Assembly: GCA_021847605.1 (NCBI GenBank)
Contig: JAJZQN010000029.1
Coordinates: forward strand, 1 to 55,545
Direction of reading: 5' to 3'
Source of the DNA: Pseudomonadota bacterium
Lineage (GTDB): Bacteria > Pseudomonadota > Alphaproteobacteria > Sphingomonadales > Sphingomonadaceae
Length of the DNA stretch: 55,545 nt
Both the position numbers and the translations under genes were made by a program. The notes below the pieces were generated by a model. That model was not told the origin of the DNA. It saw only the letters and a list, made by a program, of their open reading frames with translations, and ran no database searches. This document shows, piece by piece, positions 25,171-34,158 of this stretch. Positions within the stretch are counted from its first letter, which is position 1; every line of letters begins with the position of its first letter.

Positions 25171-26724
25171 GTGGCCGTGAAACAGGGATTTCGCCAGTCG
25201 ATGGCGTGGCTGCACACATGGGTCGGGCTGTTGCCCGGCTGGATTCTCTATATCGTCTTTCTGTTCGGAACGGCGGCCTTCTTCCAATATGAGATCGACG
25301 CATGGATGCGGCCTGAACTGCCCAAGGGCACGCAGGTCAGCGACCGGGCGCTGGATGCGGCAGACGCCCTGTTGCGCCAGCGGGGTGCAGGGGCGGAGCA
25401 TTGGAATCTCTCCCTGCCCAACGCGCGCGGGGGCAGCGGCCTGTCGGTATCATGGCAGATGCCGGGCGAGGGGCGGCGCGAACGCAGTCCGGTCACGCTC
25501 GATCCGCAGAGCGGGCGCGAACTGGCGGTGCGGGATACGCGCGGCGGGTTCTTCCTCTACCGCTTCCATTTCGACCTGCATTATATGCCGGTGATGTGGG
25601 CGCGCTATATCGTCAGCCTGGCGGCGCTGGCTATGCTGGTGGCGATCCTGTCGGGCGTGGTGACGCACAAGAAGATTTTCACCGATTTCTTTCAGATGCG
25701 GTTCGGCAAGGGGCAGCGCAGTTGGCTCGACGCGCATAATGCGACCGGGGTGCTGGCGCTGCCATTCCATCTGATGATTACCTATACGGGCCTCGTCACC
25801 CTGTTGTTCACGTTGATGCCATGGGCGATCACGGCCAATTATCCGACCCGCGACGCTTTTTATGAAGCGGCCTTTCCGCGCCCCGAAGAAAAGGAAGCGA
25901 GCGGCACAGCGGCGGCGACCATGCCCCTGAAACAGTTGGTGGCTGCGGCACAGCAGCGGTGGGACGGCGTGTCGCCCAGCTATATCAGCATCGAGCATCC
26001 CGGTGACGCAACGGCCGTGGCACAGCTTTACCCCGCGCGCAGCGACTGGAGCGGCGGACGGCGCGAGGCGCTGCATCTTGACGCGACGGCGGGGACGGTC
26101 GTGCCGCTGGAGACGCTGCCCAAGGGAGGCGCGCGCATGACGCAGGAGGTGATGGTCGACCTGCATACCGCATGGTTTGCCGGCTATGGCCTGCGCTGGC
26201 TCTATTTCCTGTCGGGCGTGGGCGGCACGGCGATGGTCGCGACGGGCCTTGCCCTGTGGTGCGTGAAGCGGCGGTCGAAACTGCCCGACCCGGCACGTCC
26301 GCATTTCGGCTTTCGTCTGGTCGAACGGCTGAATATCGGCTTCATCGCCGGGGCACCGGGTGGGATCGCCGTCTATTTCCTGACCAACCGCCTGCTGCCC
26401 GGCGCGGCGCTGGAGCGGGCGGAATGGGAAGTGGACAGCCTGTTCATCGCGTGGGGCGCGATTTTCGTGTGGACGCTGGCGCGTCCGGCCAAGCGGGCGT
26501 GGGTGGAGGCGCTGGGCGTGACGGCGGGCCTGTTTGCGCTGGTGCCGCTGGTCAACGCCGTCGTGACATTCGGCCGGCCGGCAGATTGGGTGTTCATCGG
26601 GTTCGATCTGGTGATGGCGATGCTGGCGGCAGGATTTGGCTATACCGCGTGGAAAGTGCTGCGCCATCAGCCAAAGGCCGCGCCTGCACGGCGCCAGCGC
26701 GCCCGGCTGGAGGTGGTGGCATGA
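25171..26724 (+). CDS. PepSY-associated membrane protein (ferric-siderophore reductase type)
   Basis: Inner-membrane protein of 517 residues with an N-terminal helix (W-L-H-T-W-V-G-L-L-P-G-W-I-L), a periplasmic PepSY-like segment, a second helix pair near 145-170 containing H-K-K-I-F-T-D, and a cluster of helices at the C-terminus. Conserved His residues (L-H-T-W, H-F-D-L-H, D-A-H-N, V-D-L-H-T-A-W) suggest haem or iron ligands as in the PiuB/FsrB group, which reduce iron from siderophores. GTG 25171 is used; GTG 25177 is possible. It is the first gene of an operon with DUF3325, DUF3649 and a receptor, divergent from the siderophore receptor. Confidence 0.88.
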   Translation: MAVKQGFRQSMAWLHTWVGLLPGWILYIVFLFGTAAFFQYEIDAWMRPELPKGTQVSDRALDAADALLRQRGAGAEHWNLSLPNARGGSGLSVSWQMPGEGRRERSPVTLDPQSGRELAVRDTRGGFFLYRFHFDLHYMPVMWARYIVSLAALAMLVAILSGVVTHKKIFTDFFQMRFGKGQRSWLDAHNATGVLALPFHLMITYTGLVTLLFTLMPWAITANYPTRDAFYEAAFPRPEEKEASGTAAATMPLKQLVAAAQQRWDGVSPSYISIEHPGDATAVAQLYPARSDWSGGRREALHLDATAGTVVPLETLPKGGARMTQEVMVDLHTAWFAGYGLRWLYFLSGVGGTAMVATGLALWCVKRRSKLPDPARPHFGFRLVERLNIGFIAGAPGGIAVYFLTNRLLPGAALERAEWEVDSLFIAWGAIFVWTLARPAKRAWVEALGVTAGLFALVPLVNAVVTFGRPADWVFIGFDLVMAMLAAGFGYTAWKVLRHQPKAAPARRQRARLEVVA

Positions 26725-27008
26725 TCCATCTTGCGATCCTGATACCGAACCTCATCGGCTTTGCCCTGCTGCTGATGGCGATGATGCGGCACCAGCAGGA
26801 CTGGTTGCGGCGCAAATTGCCGGAGCGAACATCCATGACGTTGCGGCGAGGTGGTTTTGCCGCGCTGGCGCTGGGGTTCATGGTCGCCGGGCTGGGGCTT
26901 GGCTGGGCCTATGGCGCGGTCGTCTGGTTCGGGTGGCTGAGCGCGTCGGCGGTGCTGACACTGACGGCGCATACCAACCGCGACCGCATATTGCGGCTGT
27001 TTTCGTGA
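26721..27008 (+). CDS. DUF3325 family small membrane protein
   Basis: 95 residues with three hydrophobic segments; the motif M-R-H-Q-Q-D-W and T-L-R-R-G-G are typical of DUF3325 proteins found beside PepSY genes in iron-uptake operons. Its ATG overlaps the PepSY stop (ATGA), indicating translational coupling. Molecular function unknown; inner membrane. Confidence 0.82.
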   Translation: MIHLAILIPNLIGFALLLMAMMRHQQDWLRRKLPERTSMTLRRGGFAALALGFMVAGLGLGWAYGAVVWFGWLSASAVLTLTAHTNRDRILRLFS

Positions 27009-27058
27009 GGAACCTTCATAAGGTGCATATCCGTCACGGCGGAAAAGGGGGACGGAAC

Positions 27059-27100
27059 ATGATGAAGCAGATAATCGGACAGGAGCGTGCGGGCCTGTGA
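27059..27100 (+). CDS. Possible 13-codon coupling peptide
   Basis: A mini reading frame (M-M-K-Q-I-I-G-Q-E-R-A-G-L) is preceded by GGGGGACGG and ends in TGA that overlaps the GTG start of the next gene (GTGA). It might couple translation across the 88-base gap. It could equally be chance. Confidence 0.25.
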   Translation: MMKQIIGQERAGL

Positions 27101-27444
27101 CATCGACCGGTGGAAAGCGAATGGCCGGTCTGCCCAAAGACGCGCCAGCCGACGCAGCGATGGGGCGCAAGCACCGACTGACGGTAACGGCGCGTGTCGT
27201 GGCGGGGACGTTGGGCGCCTATGTCCTGACGGCGCAGATTACGGTGCTGCTGTCATTCCTGCTGATGCGGGCGGGCATGGACAAGGTGGAGGCGGTGACG
27301 GCTGCGACGCTGGGCAGCTTCGCCATTTTCGCGATCCTTTGCATGGCGGTGTTCCACGCGCATAGCGTCAAGCGGGCATGGCTGTGGCTGGTGGGCGCGT
27401 CCGTGCCGATGGCGCTGCTGATCTGGGGGCTGGGGCCGGCATAA
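27097..27444 (+). CDS. DUF3649 family iron-uptake membrane protein
   Basis: 115 residues with three to four hydrophobic segments after a basic N-terminus; the R-V-V-A-G-T-L-G-A-Y-V-L-T start of the first helix and the central A-M-V-F-H-A-H type segment (A-V-F-H-A-H-S) match DUF3649 proteins associated with siderophore uptake. GTG 27097 is assumed; ATG 27121 with GGAAAG upstream is an alternative. Its stop shares a base with the receptor start downstream. Confidence 0.78.
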   Translation: MTSTGGKRMAGLPKDAPADAAMGRKHRLTVTARVVAGTLGAYVLTAQITVLLSFLLMRAGMDKVEAVTAATLGSFAIFAILCMAVFHAHSVKRAWLWLVGASVPMALLIWGLGPA

Positions 27445-29501
27445 TGAACCTGATGACGATGATGCTGGCCGGGGTTGCTGCAAGCGTGGCTCCGGTCGAT
27501 GAGCCGCGCTTGAAAAAGGATGCCGGGCAGGAACAGCCGCCCGCCATCGTGCCGGCCGGTCCCGATCCGGTCTATCCGGCGGATTTCTACACAGCGTTTC
27601 AGCCGCAGACGGCGCTCGATATGCTGGAGCGGACGCCCGGTTTCCTGCTGAGCGAAGGCAGTTCGGTGCGCGGGTTCGGCAATGCGGCGGGCAATGTCCT
27701 GATCGACGGGCAGCGGCCCACGGTGAAGGGCGGCGGCATTACCGAAATATTGCGTCGGATCGCGGCATCGCGGGTGGAGCGGGTGGTGCTGTTGCGCGGG
27801 ACAGACGCGGCGGAGGCGCAGGGGCAGACGCTGGTCGCCAATGTCGTGCTGCGCACCGATGCGGGGGGATCGGGCAATGCGTCGCTGACCATCGCCCATA
27901 CGAAGGACGGTTATCTGTCCCCATCCGGCCGGATCAGCCATGCGCGGCGCATCGCCGGATGGCAGACCAGCATCGAATTGTCCGCCGGGGTGGAGCGTTT
28001 CCCCAATGACGGCATCTATCTGGACCGGGACGGGAATGGCACGCTGACGTCCACGCGGCGCGAGCATATATCGGCAAATGCCCCGGAATATGGGCTGGCG
28101 CTCAGCACGTCGGGTCCGGTCGCTGGCGGGACGCTGACGGTCAATCTGCGGTTGAACCGGGATGGCTATTCGTCGGACCGGGGGATCGATATTTTCAGCG
28201 GCGCGGCGGATGGATCGCCCGACGGCCGGCGCGACATCGCCTATGATGAAAAGGGGCGCAGCGGCGAGTTGGGGCTGGACTGGACGCGGCGGCTGGGGGC
28301 GGGATGGACCGCCAAGCTGGTCGGGCTGGGTCGGATCGAGCGATACAGCACCGATGAAGATTATGTCGAAGGCGCCTATCGCGGTCTGTCGTCGCAACTG
28401 GAAAAGCCGACCGAATGGGTGGCGCGGGCCACCGTCTCACGCGAGGGGGACCATGTGGTGCGCCCCGAATTTGGCGGCGAGATCGCCTATAATCGGTTGT
28501 CGAGCAGACTGGACTATGCCGAAGATGTCGGCGGCGGGCTGATGCCGGTGGCATTGGCCAATGCCGATACGCGGGTGTCGGAAATGCGGGGGGAGGCTTT
28601 CGCCAACCTGACCGTCAAACTGACGAAAAAGGTCAATCTGGAAGCAGGAATCGCAGCGGAATTTTCGCGCATCCGCGTGACGGGGGAGGCGGCGCAGGAA
28701 CAAAGCCTGTCTTACCTGAAACCCTCGGCCGCGTTGGTGTGGTCGCCATCGGGCAGGACGCAGGTCCGGCTGGGCGCGCGGCGGACGGTCGATCAGCTGA
28801 ACTTCGGAGACTTTGCCGCGTCGGTCAATCAGGCCGACGGGCGTCCGCTGGGCGGCAATTCGGGCCTGCGCCCGGCGCGGGTGACGCGGGCGCTGCTGCG
28901 GGTCGATCATCGCTGGGGCAAGGGCGGGGCAATCGCGGTGGAGGCCTATCATCAATGGCATCAGGGGCTGCTGGGCTATCTGATCCTGCCCACGGGTGAC
29001 GAGGCGCTGGGCGTCCTTGGCAATTCGCGGCAATGGGGGGTGACCACGCAGGGGACGTTGCCGCTCGACGGGCTGCTGAAAGGGGCGCGGCTGACCGTGG
29101 ATGGCACATGGCGCGGATCGCGGATGCGCGATCCGGTGACGGGCCGCCGCCGGGTGATGGACGATATTGCGGCGCAAAGCCTGACCGCCGAATTCCGCCA
29201 TGATGTGCCGTCGCTCAAATCATCCTGGGGCGTGAACTGGACGGCGGCGGAAGAGGGGCGCGTCTTTTATACAGGGGAAGTGCTGCGCTGGCGCGATCAG
29301 GCGGTATGGGGCGCCTATATCGAGACGACGGCCTTTGCGGGCTTCAAGACCACATTGACCGCCAAGGCGATCAACGGTCAGGATTATGGTCGCTGGCGGC
29401 ATTTCTATGCGCCCAGCCGCGCGGGGCTGTTGTCGGGCAGCGAGCAGCGACGGCAGAAGGAAGGGGCTATCGTCTCGCTCGCGCTGATGCGGAGTTTTTG
29501 A
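27444..29501 (+). CDS. TonB-dependent receptor (iron-uptake operon)
   Basis: 685 residues; short signal region (M-N-L-M-T-M-M-L-A-G-V-A-A-S-V-A), then a plug domain with M-L-E-R-T-P-G-F-L-L, V-R-G-F-G-N-A-A-G-N-V-L-I-D-G-Q-R-P and an L-L-R-G-T-D-A-A-E segment, then an outer-membrane barrel ending S-L-A-L-M-R-S-F (terminal Phe). It starts 1 base into the stop of the DUF3649 gene, so it is the last member of the PepSY operon. The plug is of the divergent class found beside PepSY/DUF3649 genes. Substrate probably a ferric chelate. Confidence 0.87.
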   Translation: MNLMTMMLAGVAASVAPVDEPRLKKDAGQEQPPAIVPAGPDPVYPADFYTAFQPQTALDMLERTPGFLLSEGSSVRGFGNAAGNVLIDGQRPTVKGGGITEILRRIAASRVERVVLLRGTDAAEAQGQTLVANVVLRTDAGGSGNASLTIAHTKDGYLSPSGRISHARRIAGWQTSIELSAGVERFPNDGIYLDRDGNGTLTSTRREHISANAPEYGLALSTSGPVAGGTLTVNLRLNRDGYSSDRGIDIFSGAADGSPDGRRDIAYDEKGRSGELGLDWTRRLGAGWTAKLVGLGRIERYSTDEDYVEGAYRGLSSQLEKPTEWVARATVSREGDHVVRPEFGGEIAYNRLSSRLDYAEDVGGGLMPVALANADTRVSEMRGEAFANLTVKLTKKVNLEAGIAAEFSRIRVTGEAAQEQSLSYLKPSAALVWSPSGRTQVRLGARRTVDQLNFGDFAASVNQADGRPLGGNSGLRPARVTRALLRVDHRWGKGGAIAVEAYHQWHQGLLGYLILPTGDEALGVLGNSRQWGVTTQGTLPLDGLLKGARLTVDGTWRGSRMRDPVTGRRRVMDDIAAQSLTAEFRHDVPSLKSSWGVNWTAAEEGRVFYTGEVLRWRDQAVWGAYIETTAFAGFKTTLTAKAINGQDYGRWRHFYAPSRAGLLSGSEQRRQKEGAIVSLALMRSF

Positions 29502-29581
29502 GGAAAGGCGTTGCTCCTTGGCGCAGGCGAGGCAGCCCACCCCGCTGCGACTAACTTCGCTTTGCTCCGTAAGTCTCGCTA

Positions 29582-29603
29582 CCCCTCCCGTTCACGGGAG
29601 GGG
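29582..29603. terminator. Hairpin between convergent receptor and phoD
   Basis: CCCCTCCCG-TTCA-CGGGAGGGG, a 9-bp perfect stem, lies between the two convergent genes. There is no clear T-run, so it may instead be a dispersed palindrome. Confidence 0.45.
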
Positions 29604-29623
29604 GGTATTCCAAGTTTGGGCCA

Positions 29624-31303
29624 TCACCCCTTGTCGAAGCTGGCCGCGCCCTTTGCGACGGTGAAGCGGCGGAGCGAGCGGGTATCGGCCTTTGGCGCGT
29701 AGATGGTGGAAACGGCGATATAGTCGCCGACCGCCTTTTCCGGCGTCAGGGTCAGGAGGATATAGCCCTTGGCCCGCTGGTCGCAGAAGGCGACTTCGGG
29801 GCTGGCCTTTTGCAACAGGTCGCCCAGTGGAACCTGTGGCAGGGTGTCGCCGATCGACGGGCTGCTGATCGAGGAGGTGCCGAATTCGACGGCGATGGCA
29901 TGGCCGTCCCGATCGGCAAGCTGATTGGCCCAGAAGGCGTGACTATCGCCCGCCAGAACCAGCGGATGGGCGTTCGATCGACGGATGCTGTCATAGAGAC
30001 GCTCGCGCGCGGCGGGATAGCCGTCCCATGCGTCGAGGTTGAAGGGCAGGCCGGCGCGATAGCCAGCCTGCGCCATTTCGACCTGCGCCCGGACCGACGG
30101 GTCCAGCGCGGCGACCATCGCGGCGGCCTTTTCAGCGCCGAATAATTTGGCGAGGTCCGGGCCGTTGACCCGCGCCATCACCACCTGATTGCCCAAAATC
30201 TGCCAGGGGGTGCCAGCCTTGACCGAGGTGGTGAGTTCGCGTTCCAGCCAGGCGCGTTGCGGTTCGCCCAGCATCTCGCGATCCGGGCGGTTGCGTTCGG
30301 CCAGAACCGACGCGATTTCGGCGCGGCCGGGCGTCTCGCCCTTGAACCCGGCCTGTTCGCTGCGGGCGAGGAGGCGGGTTTCGACCATCAGCAGGGTGGC
30401 AAGATCGCCGAAGTCGAAGCGGCGGTTGATCGCTTCCCATGGATCATTGCCCTGCGGATCGCGAATGGGCATCCATTCGAAATAGGCCTGCATCGCGGCA
30501 GCCTTGCGCTTTGCCCAGTCGCCCTCGGTTGCGGGCTGATGATTTTGCGCGCCGCCGATCCAGCTGTCATTGGCGGTTTCATGATCGTCCCACACGCAGA
30601 TGAAGGCCGTGCGGGCGTGCGCCGCCTGAAGGCTTTTGTCGCCTTTATAATGGGCGTGGCGGGTGCGATAATCGGCCAGCGTGACGATTTCATGCGGCGG
30701 TTGCAGATCCCGGCCGATCTTTTTCCCGATTTCCGCGCCATAACCTTCAGCGCCATATTCATAGATATAGTCGCCCAGATGCACGACCGCATCGATCCGG
30801 TCGAGCGCGGCGATGGAGTCATAGGCGGTGAAGAAGCCGCCGGGATAAAGCTGGCACGAGACGACGGCCAGCACGGCATCGGCCGTCGCGCCCTTTGCCA
30901 GCGTGCGGAAGCGGCCGACCGGCGATTTCGTGCCGTCGGCCAGTTCGAACCAGTAATGATAGTCCTGACCGGGTTTGAGGGTGCGTGGTTCGACCTTCAT
31001 GGTGAAGTCGCGGGCAGCGCGGGCCTGTGCCGATCCGCTTTCTATCGCCTTGCCGTCCGGGCTTTGCGCGACATGCCAGCGGATCGGGATGGCGGCCTGC
31101 TGCGCGGGATCGGCGGGCGTGGCGCGGGTCCACAGGATCGCGCCCCGCGTCGTCGGATCGCCGCTCGCCACGCCATGATCGAAGCTGGCGGCGGGGGGCG
31201 TGGCCGCCATGGCGTCGCCGATGCCGAGGCCGGGTAGGGCCGCGCCCGAACCGATCAGGCCCAGCGCGGCGCGACGGTCGAGTTTCATCGCCGGGCCGCT
31301 CAT
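29624..31303 (-). CDS. phoD: Alkaline phosphatase D family protein
   Basis: Exported phosphodiesterase/phosphomonoesterase, 559 residues, normally Ca/Fe dependent. A Tat signal is visible (L-D-R-R-A-A-L-G-L-I-G). A PhoD N-terminal domain follows (F-D-H-G-V-A-S-G-D-P-T, then I-L-W-T-R). The metallophosphatase part has H-L-G-D-Y-I-Y-E-Y-G, W-D-D-H-E-T-A-N-D, G-N-Q-V-V-M-A and L-A-G-D-S-H-A-F-W. The ATG at 31303 overlaps the stop of the upstream receptor (ATGA); ATG 31288 would start directly at M-K-L-D-R-R. It is co-transcribed with the receptor, pointing to uptake of an organophosphate. Confidence 0.93.
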   Translation of the reverse strand: MSGPAMKLDRRAALGLIGSGAALPGLGIGDAMAATPPAASFDHGVASGDPTTRGAILWTRATPADPAQQAAIPIRWHVAQSPDGKAIESGSAQARAARDFTMKVEPRTLKPGQDYHYWFELADGTKSPVGRFRTLAKGATADAVLAVVSCQLYPGGFFTAYDSIAALDRIDAVVHLGDYIYEYGAEGYGAEIGKKIGRDLQPPHEIVTLADYRTRHAHYKGDKSLQAAHARTAFICVWDDHETANDSWIGGAQNHQPATEGDWAKRKAAAMQAYFEWMPIRDPQGNDPWEAINRRFDFGDLATLLMVETRLLARSEQAGFKGETPGRAEIASVLAERNRPDREMLGEPQRAWLERELTTSVKAGTPWQILGNQVVMARVNGPDLAKLFGAEKAAAMVAALDPSVRAQVEMAQAGYRAGLPFNLDAWDGYPAARERLYDSIRRSNAHPLVLAGDSHAFWANQLADRDGHAIAVEFGTSSISSPSIGDTLPQVPLGDLLQKASPEVAFCDQRAKGYILLTLTPEKAVGDYIAVSTIYAPKADTRSLRRFTVAKGAASFDKG

Positions 31304-33840
31304 TTCGCGCCGCCGAAGCGGAAGCTGGCCGAGACGCCATAGAAGCGGGGTGCGCCGCCGATGAAGGTCGGCATGCCTAAACTGTCGCCGGTGTTGCCCG
31401 CGTCCATGATGTACTTCTTGTCAAAGGCGTTTTCGATGAAGCCCTCGATCCGCCAGCCGCCGCCCGGCGCTTCATAGCCGAGGCGGGCGTTGACCAGCGC
31501 ATAGCTGCCCTGAAATTCGTCCTGAATATTGTCGGCGACCAGCGCGGCGGGCGGCTGTTGCAGGTCGGGGCGGTCATTATCGTCGTCGAAGAAGACTTTC
31601 GACTGCCAAGTCACGCTGGGCGTGAAGATGATGTGGCCGGGACCGGCGGGCAGGGACGCCTGCGCGCCGAAAGAGGCGCTGTGATCGGGCGACAGGCGGA
31701 AGCGGTTGCCGTCGCGCACGCCCGTCTTGAAGCGGCTGTGATTATAGGCATAGGTCGCGAACAGGGTCAGCATGTCGCTCGGCACCCAGCGGACTTGCCC
31801 TTCGAAACCATAGCTTTCCGCCTTGCCGGCATTGGTCAGGACGAATTGCGTCCCCTGCTGAACCGTGGTCTGGAAATTATCATATTGGTAGAAGAAGGCC
31901 GCGCCGTCGACGAACAGGGTGCGGTTCATCAACGCCGTCTTGGCGCCCAGTTCGAAGCTGTCGACCGTTTCGGAATCGAGGACGGAGAAGCGGGTGGCGC
32001 CAAACGGCGCAGAGGGTGCGCTGGCGGCCAGCACCTGTGGACGGCGGCCACGGGCATAGGTGGCGTAAAGGCTGCTGTCGTCGTTCGGTTTGTACCGGGC
32101 GGTCAGGCGCCAGGAAAAGCCGCCATTGCTGAGCGTGGCGCTATCTAGCCCGCCATTGCCGGCGGTCGGCTGCGCGCCAAGGCCGAACATCGGCACCGGA
32201 TAGGCGGCCGAGGTCGGGATGGTCGCCGCGCCGGGTACGGCAAGCGCCTGAAGCAGGGCGGTGCGGACCGCCGCAGGCTGGCTGAGTGCGCCGATCAGGC
32301 CGCCCAGGATCGAACGGCCATTTTCGACCGACGACATATAGGTGCTACGCTTGTCATCATGGGTATAGCGCAGGCCGCCGCCGATTTCGAACTGGTCGGA
32401 CAGGCGCACTGTGATGTCGCCGAACAGGTCGAAGGCGTTGGTGCGAGCGCCGTTGGTGGTGCTTTCGAGATGGCCGGATTTGAGGTTGGCGGCGATCGCC
32501 TGCGCCTGAGCGGCTGACAGGGGGACGCCATAGGATGCGGCAACCCCCTGCAACAGGGCGCTGGTGAAGGCGGGGCTGGCAAGAAGGGCGGCGGGCACCG
32601 GATCGGTCGCGGCACGGCCGGGGATGGCGCCGCCGCCGTTAAGCGCGCCGGCGAGGCGGGCAAGGGTGGCGCGCTCGTCAAACTGGGTGGGGACGCGCTG
32701 TGTGCCATTTTCCCAGAAATAGCTGCCACCGACGAAGGCCGATATGACGTCGCTTTCATAAGTCAGGCGCAATTCCTGACTGAACTGGCGGCCGCGCGCA
32801 TCTTCGGCTGCGGTCAGCATCGGCAGCGAAATGCCGTCGGCGTCGAAGATTTCCAGCGCGTCGAAGCGGCGGAAGGCGGTGGTGGAAACAAGGGCGAAAC
32901 TGTCGTTCAGCTTCAGATTGGCGATGCCGGTGATGCCCCACACCTGACGATTGAGGCCAAGGCCTTTGTCATCTTCGAAGCCGGGTGCGGCGGACAGGGC
33001 CGCGCCGCTGTTGCGTCCGCGATTGCCGATGACGGCGCCGGTGGCGGGATCTGTCGGGTTATAGGCGATCGATTTGAAGCCGGTGCCGCTGGGCGTATCC
33101 TTTTGATAATTGCCGATCAGGTCGAAGCTCAGGTCGCCCTTTTCCCCATGGAAGCTGCCGCGCACCGCCTTGGTATCGGCGGAGTTGAAATCGGCGCCGC
33201 CCAGCAGATTGTCGGTATAGCCGTCGCGCTTGCGGATGCGGCCGGCAAGGCGGATCGCCATGCCTTCGCCGATGGGCGCGTTCACCATCGCTTCGCCCAG
33301 CCAGCTGTTATAATTGCCGTAGGAAGCGCGACCCGACGCTTCATAGCTGTCAAGTTTCGCCTTGTTCTGAATGATGTTGACCGCGCCAATCAGCGCGCCG
33401 CGACCATAAAGCGTCGATTGCGGCCCCTTGGCGATTTCGACCCGTTCGATGTCGAACAGTTCGACATAGGAGCCGCGCGATTTGGAGATGGAGACGCCAT
33501 CCTGATAAACGGACACGCGCGGTTCGTTGCTGGCGGTGCCGCTGTCCGACGTGATGCCGCGCATGACGAAGCCGGGATTGTTGGGCGACTGATTCTGAAC
33601 GTCGAAGCCGGGGACGAAGCGCGACAGGGCGTCGAATTCATAAAGGCCCATGCGATCCATCTGTTCATGGCCGACGACGCTGAGCGCCATCGGCACGTCG
33701 ATCGCATCCTGTGTTCGGAGCTGGGCGGTGACGATGATCGAATCGCCGCTTTCCTCGGCGGCTGGCGTCTGCGCATGCGCAGTTGCCGTAGCGAAAGCGG
33801 ACAGGCTGATAGCGGCGAGAGCCAAGGACCGGATTTGCAT
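31300..33840 (-). CDS. TonB-dependent receptor (phosphate-compound associated)
   Basis: 846-residue outer-membrane receptor. Signal peptide ends A-T-A-H-A-Q; TonB-box-like D-S-I-I-V-T-A; plug domain with F-V-M-R-G-I-T-S-D-S-G and R-V-E-I-A-K-G-P-Q-S-T-L-Y-G-R-G-A-L-I-G-A-V-N-I-I; barrel ending F-Y-G-V-S-A-S-F-R-F. It precedes phoD in one operon (4-base overlap). Such receptor-phoD pairs may import phosphorylated ligands under phosphate starvation. Its upstream 57 bases contain CTGTAAC-ATGC-GCTTAAC (minus strand, 33878-33895), a weak resemblance to a PHO box. Confidence 0.93.
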   Translation of the reverse strand: MQIRSLALAAISLSAFATATAHAQTPAAEESGDSIIVTAQLRTQDAIDVPMALSVVGHEQMDRMGLYEFDALSRFVPGFDVQNQSPNNPGFVMRGITSDSGTASNEPRVSVYQDGVSISKSRGSYVELFDIERVEIAKGPQSTLYGRGALIGAVNIIQNKAKLDSYEASGRASYGNYNSWLGEAMVNAPIGEGMAIRLAGRIRKRDGYTDNLLGGADFNSADTKAVRGSFHGEKGDLSFDLIGNYQKDTPSGTGFKSIAYNPTDPATGAVIGNRGRNSGAALSAAPGFEDDKGLGLNRQVWGITGIANLKLNDSFALVSTTAFRRFDALEIFDADGISLPMLTAAEDARGRQFSQELRLTYESDVISAFVGGSYFWENGTQRVPTQFDERATLARLAGALNGGGAIPGRAATDPVPAALLASPAFTSALLQGVAASYGVPLSAAQAQAIAANLKSGHLESTTNGARTNAFDLFGDITVRLSDQFEIGGGLRYTHDDKRSTYMSSVENGRSILGGLIGALSQPAAVRTALLQALAVPGAATIPTSAAYPVPMFGLGAQPTAGNGGLDSATLSNGGFSWRLTARYKPNDDSSLYATYARGRRPQVLAASAPSAPFGATRFSVLDSETVDSFELGAKTALMNRTLFVDGAAFFYQYDNFQTTVQQGTQFVLTNAGKAESYGFEGQVRWVPSDMLTLFATYAYNHSRFKTGVRDGNRFRLSPDHSASFGAQASLPAGPGHIIFTPSVTWQSKVFFDDDNDRPDLQQPPAALVADNIQDEFQGSYALVNARLGYEAPGGGWRIEGFIENAFDKKYIMDAGNTGDSLGMPTFIGGAPRFYGVSASFRFGGAK

Positions 33841-34158
33841 GATGAATTCCCCTTTGCCGCGGCGTTAGGAGGGGAGTGTTAAGCGCATGTTACAGGTATG
33901 GGTTCAGTCGTGGAGGCGGCGGCAATCGCTATCGCGGGGCGGGTAAAAACTCTGAGTTTTTCCAGCGGCGGAAGGCGCGTCATATGGCCAGTTTTTGGCT
34001 GTAATGCGTCATTTGGGAAATCTGTTTTTTCCCGCCGCCGGTGCCTTGCCAGTGGGTCCTTGTTGGCGTACCGGGAGCCGGTCAGACCTTCGGACCAGTT
34101 AACAAACGGGCGCGGGTCATGCATGGCAGCTCCGTCACTTCATGATGTTGGGATTATG
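33841..34158. other. Intergenic control region between the phoD operon and acnB
   Basis: A 318-base divergent region. The only structure I see is the weak PHO-box-like CTGTAAC-N4-GCTTAAC near the receptor start and A/T-rich patches near 33950-34035 that could hold the acnB promoter. The open frame reaching back from acnB has no family similarity. Confidence 0.4.

Noticed and set aside
33898..34155. N-terminal extension of acnB by 86 codons
   Set aside because: The extension has no aconitase similarity; AcnB proteins begin at M-S-V-Y-Q-D-Y-L, so the upstream open frame is chance in GC-rich DNA.
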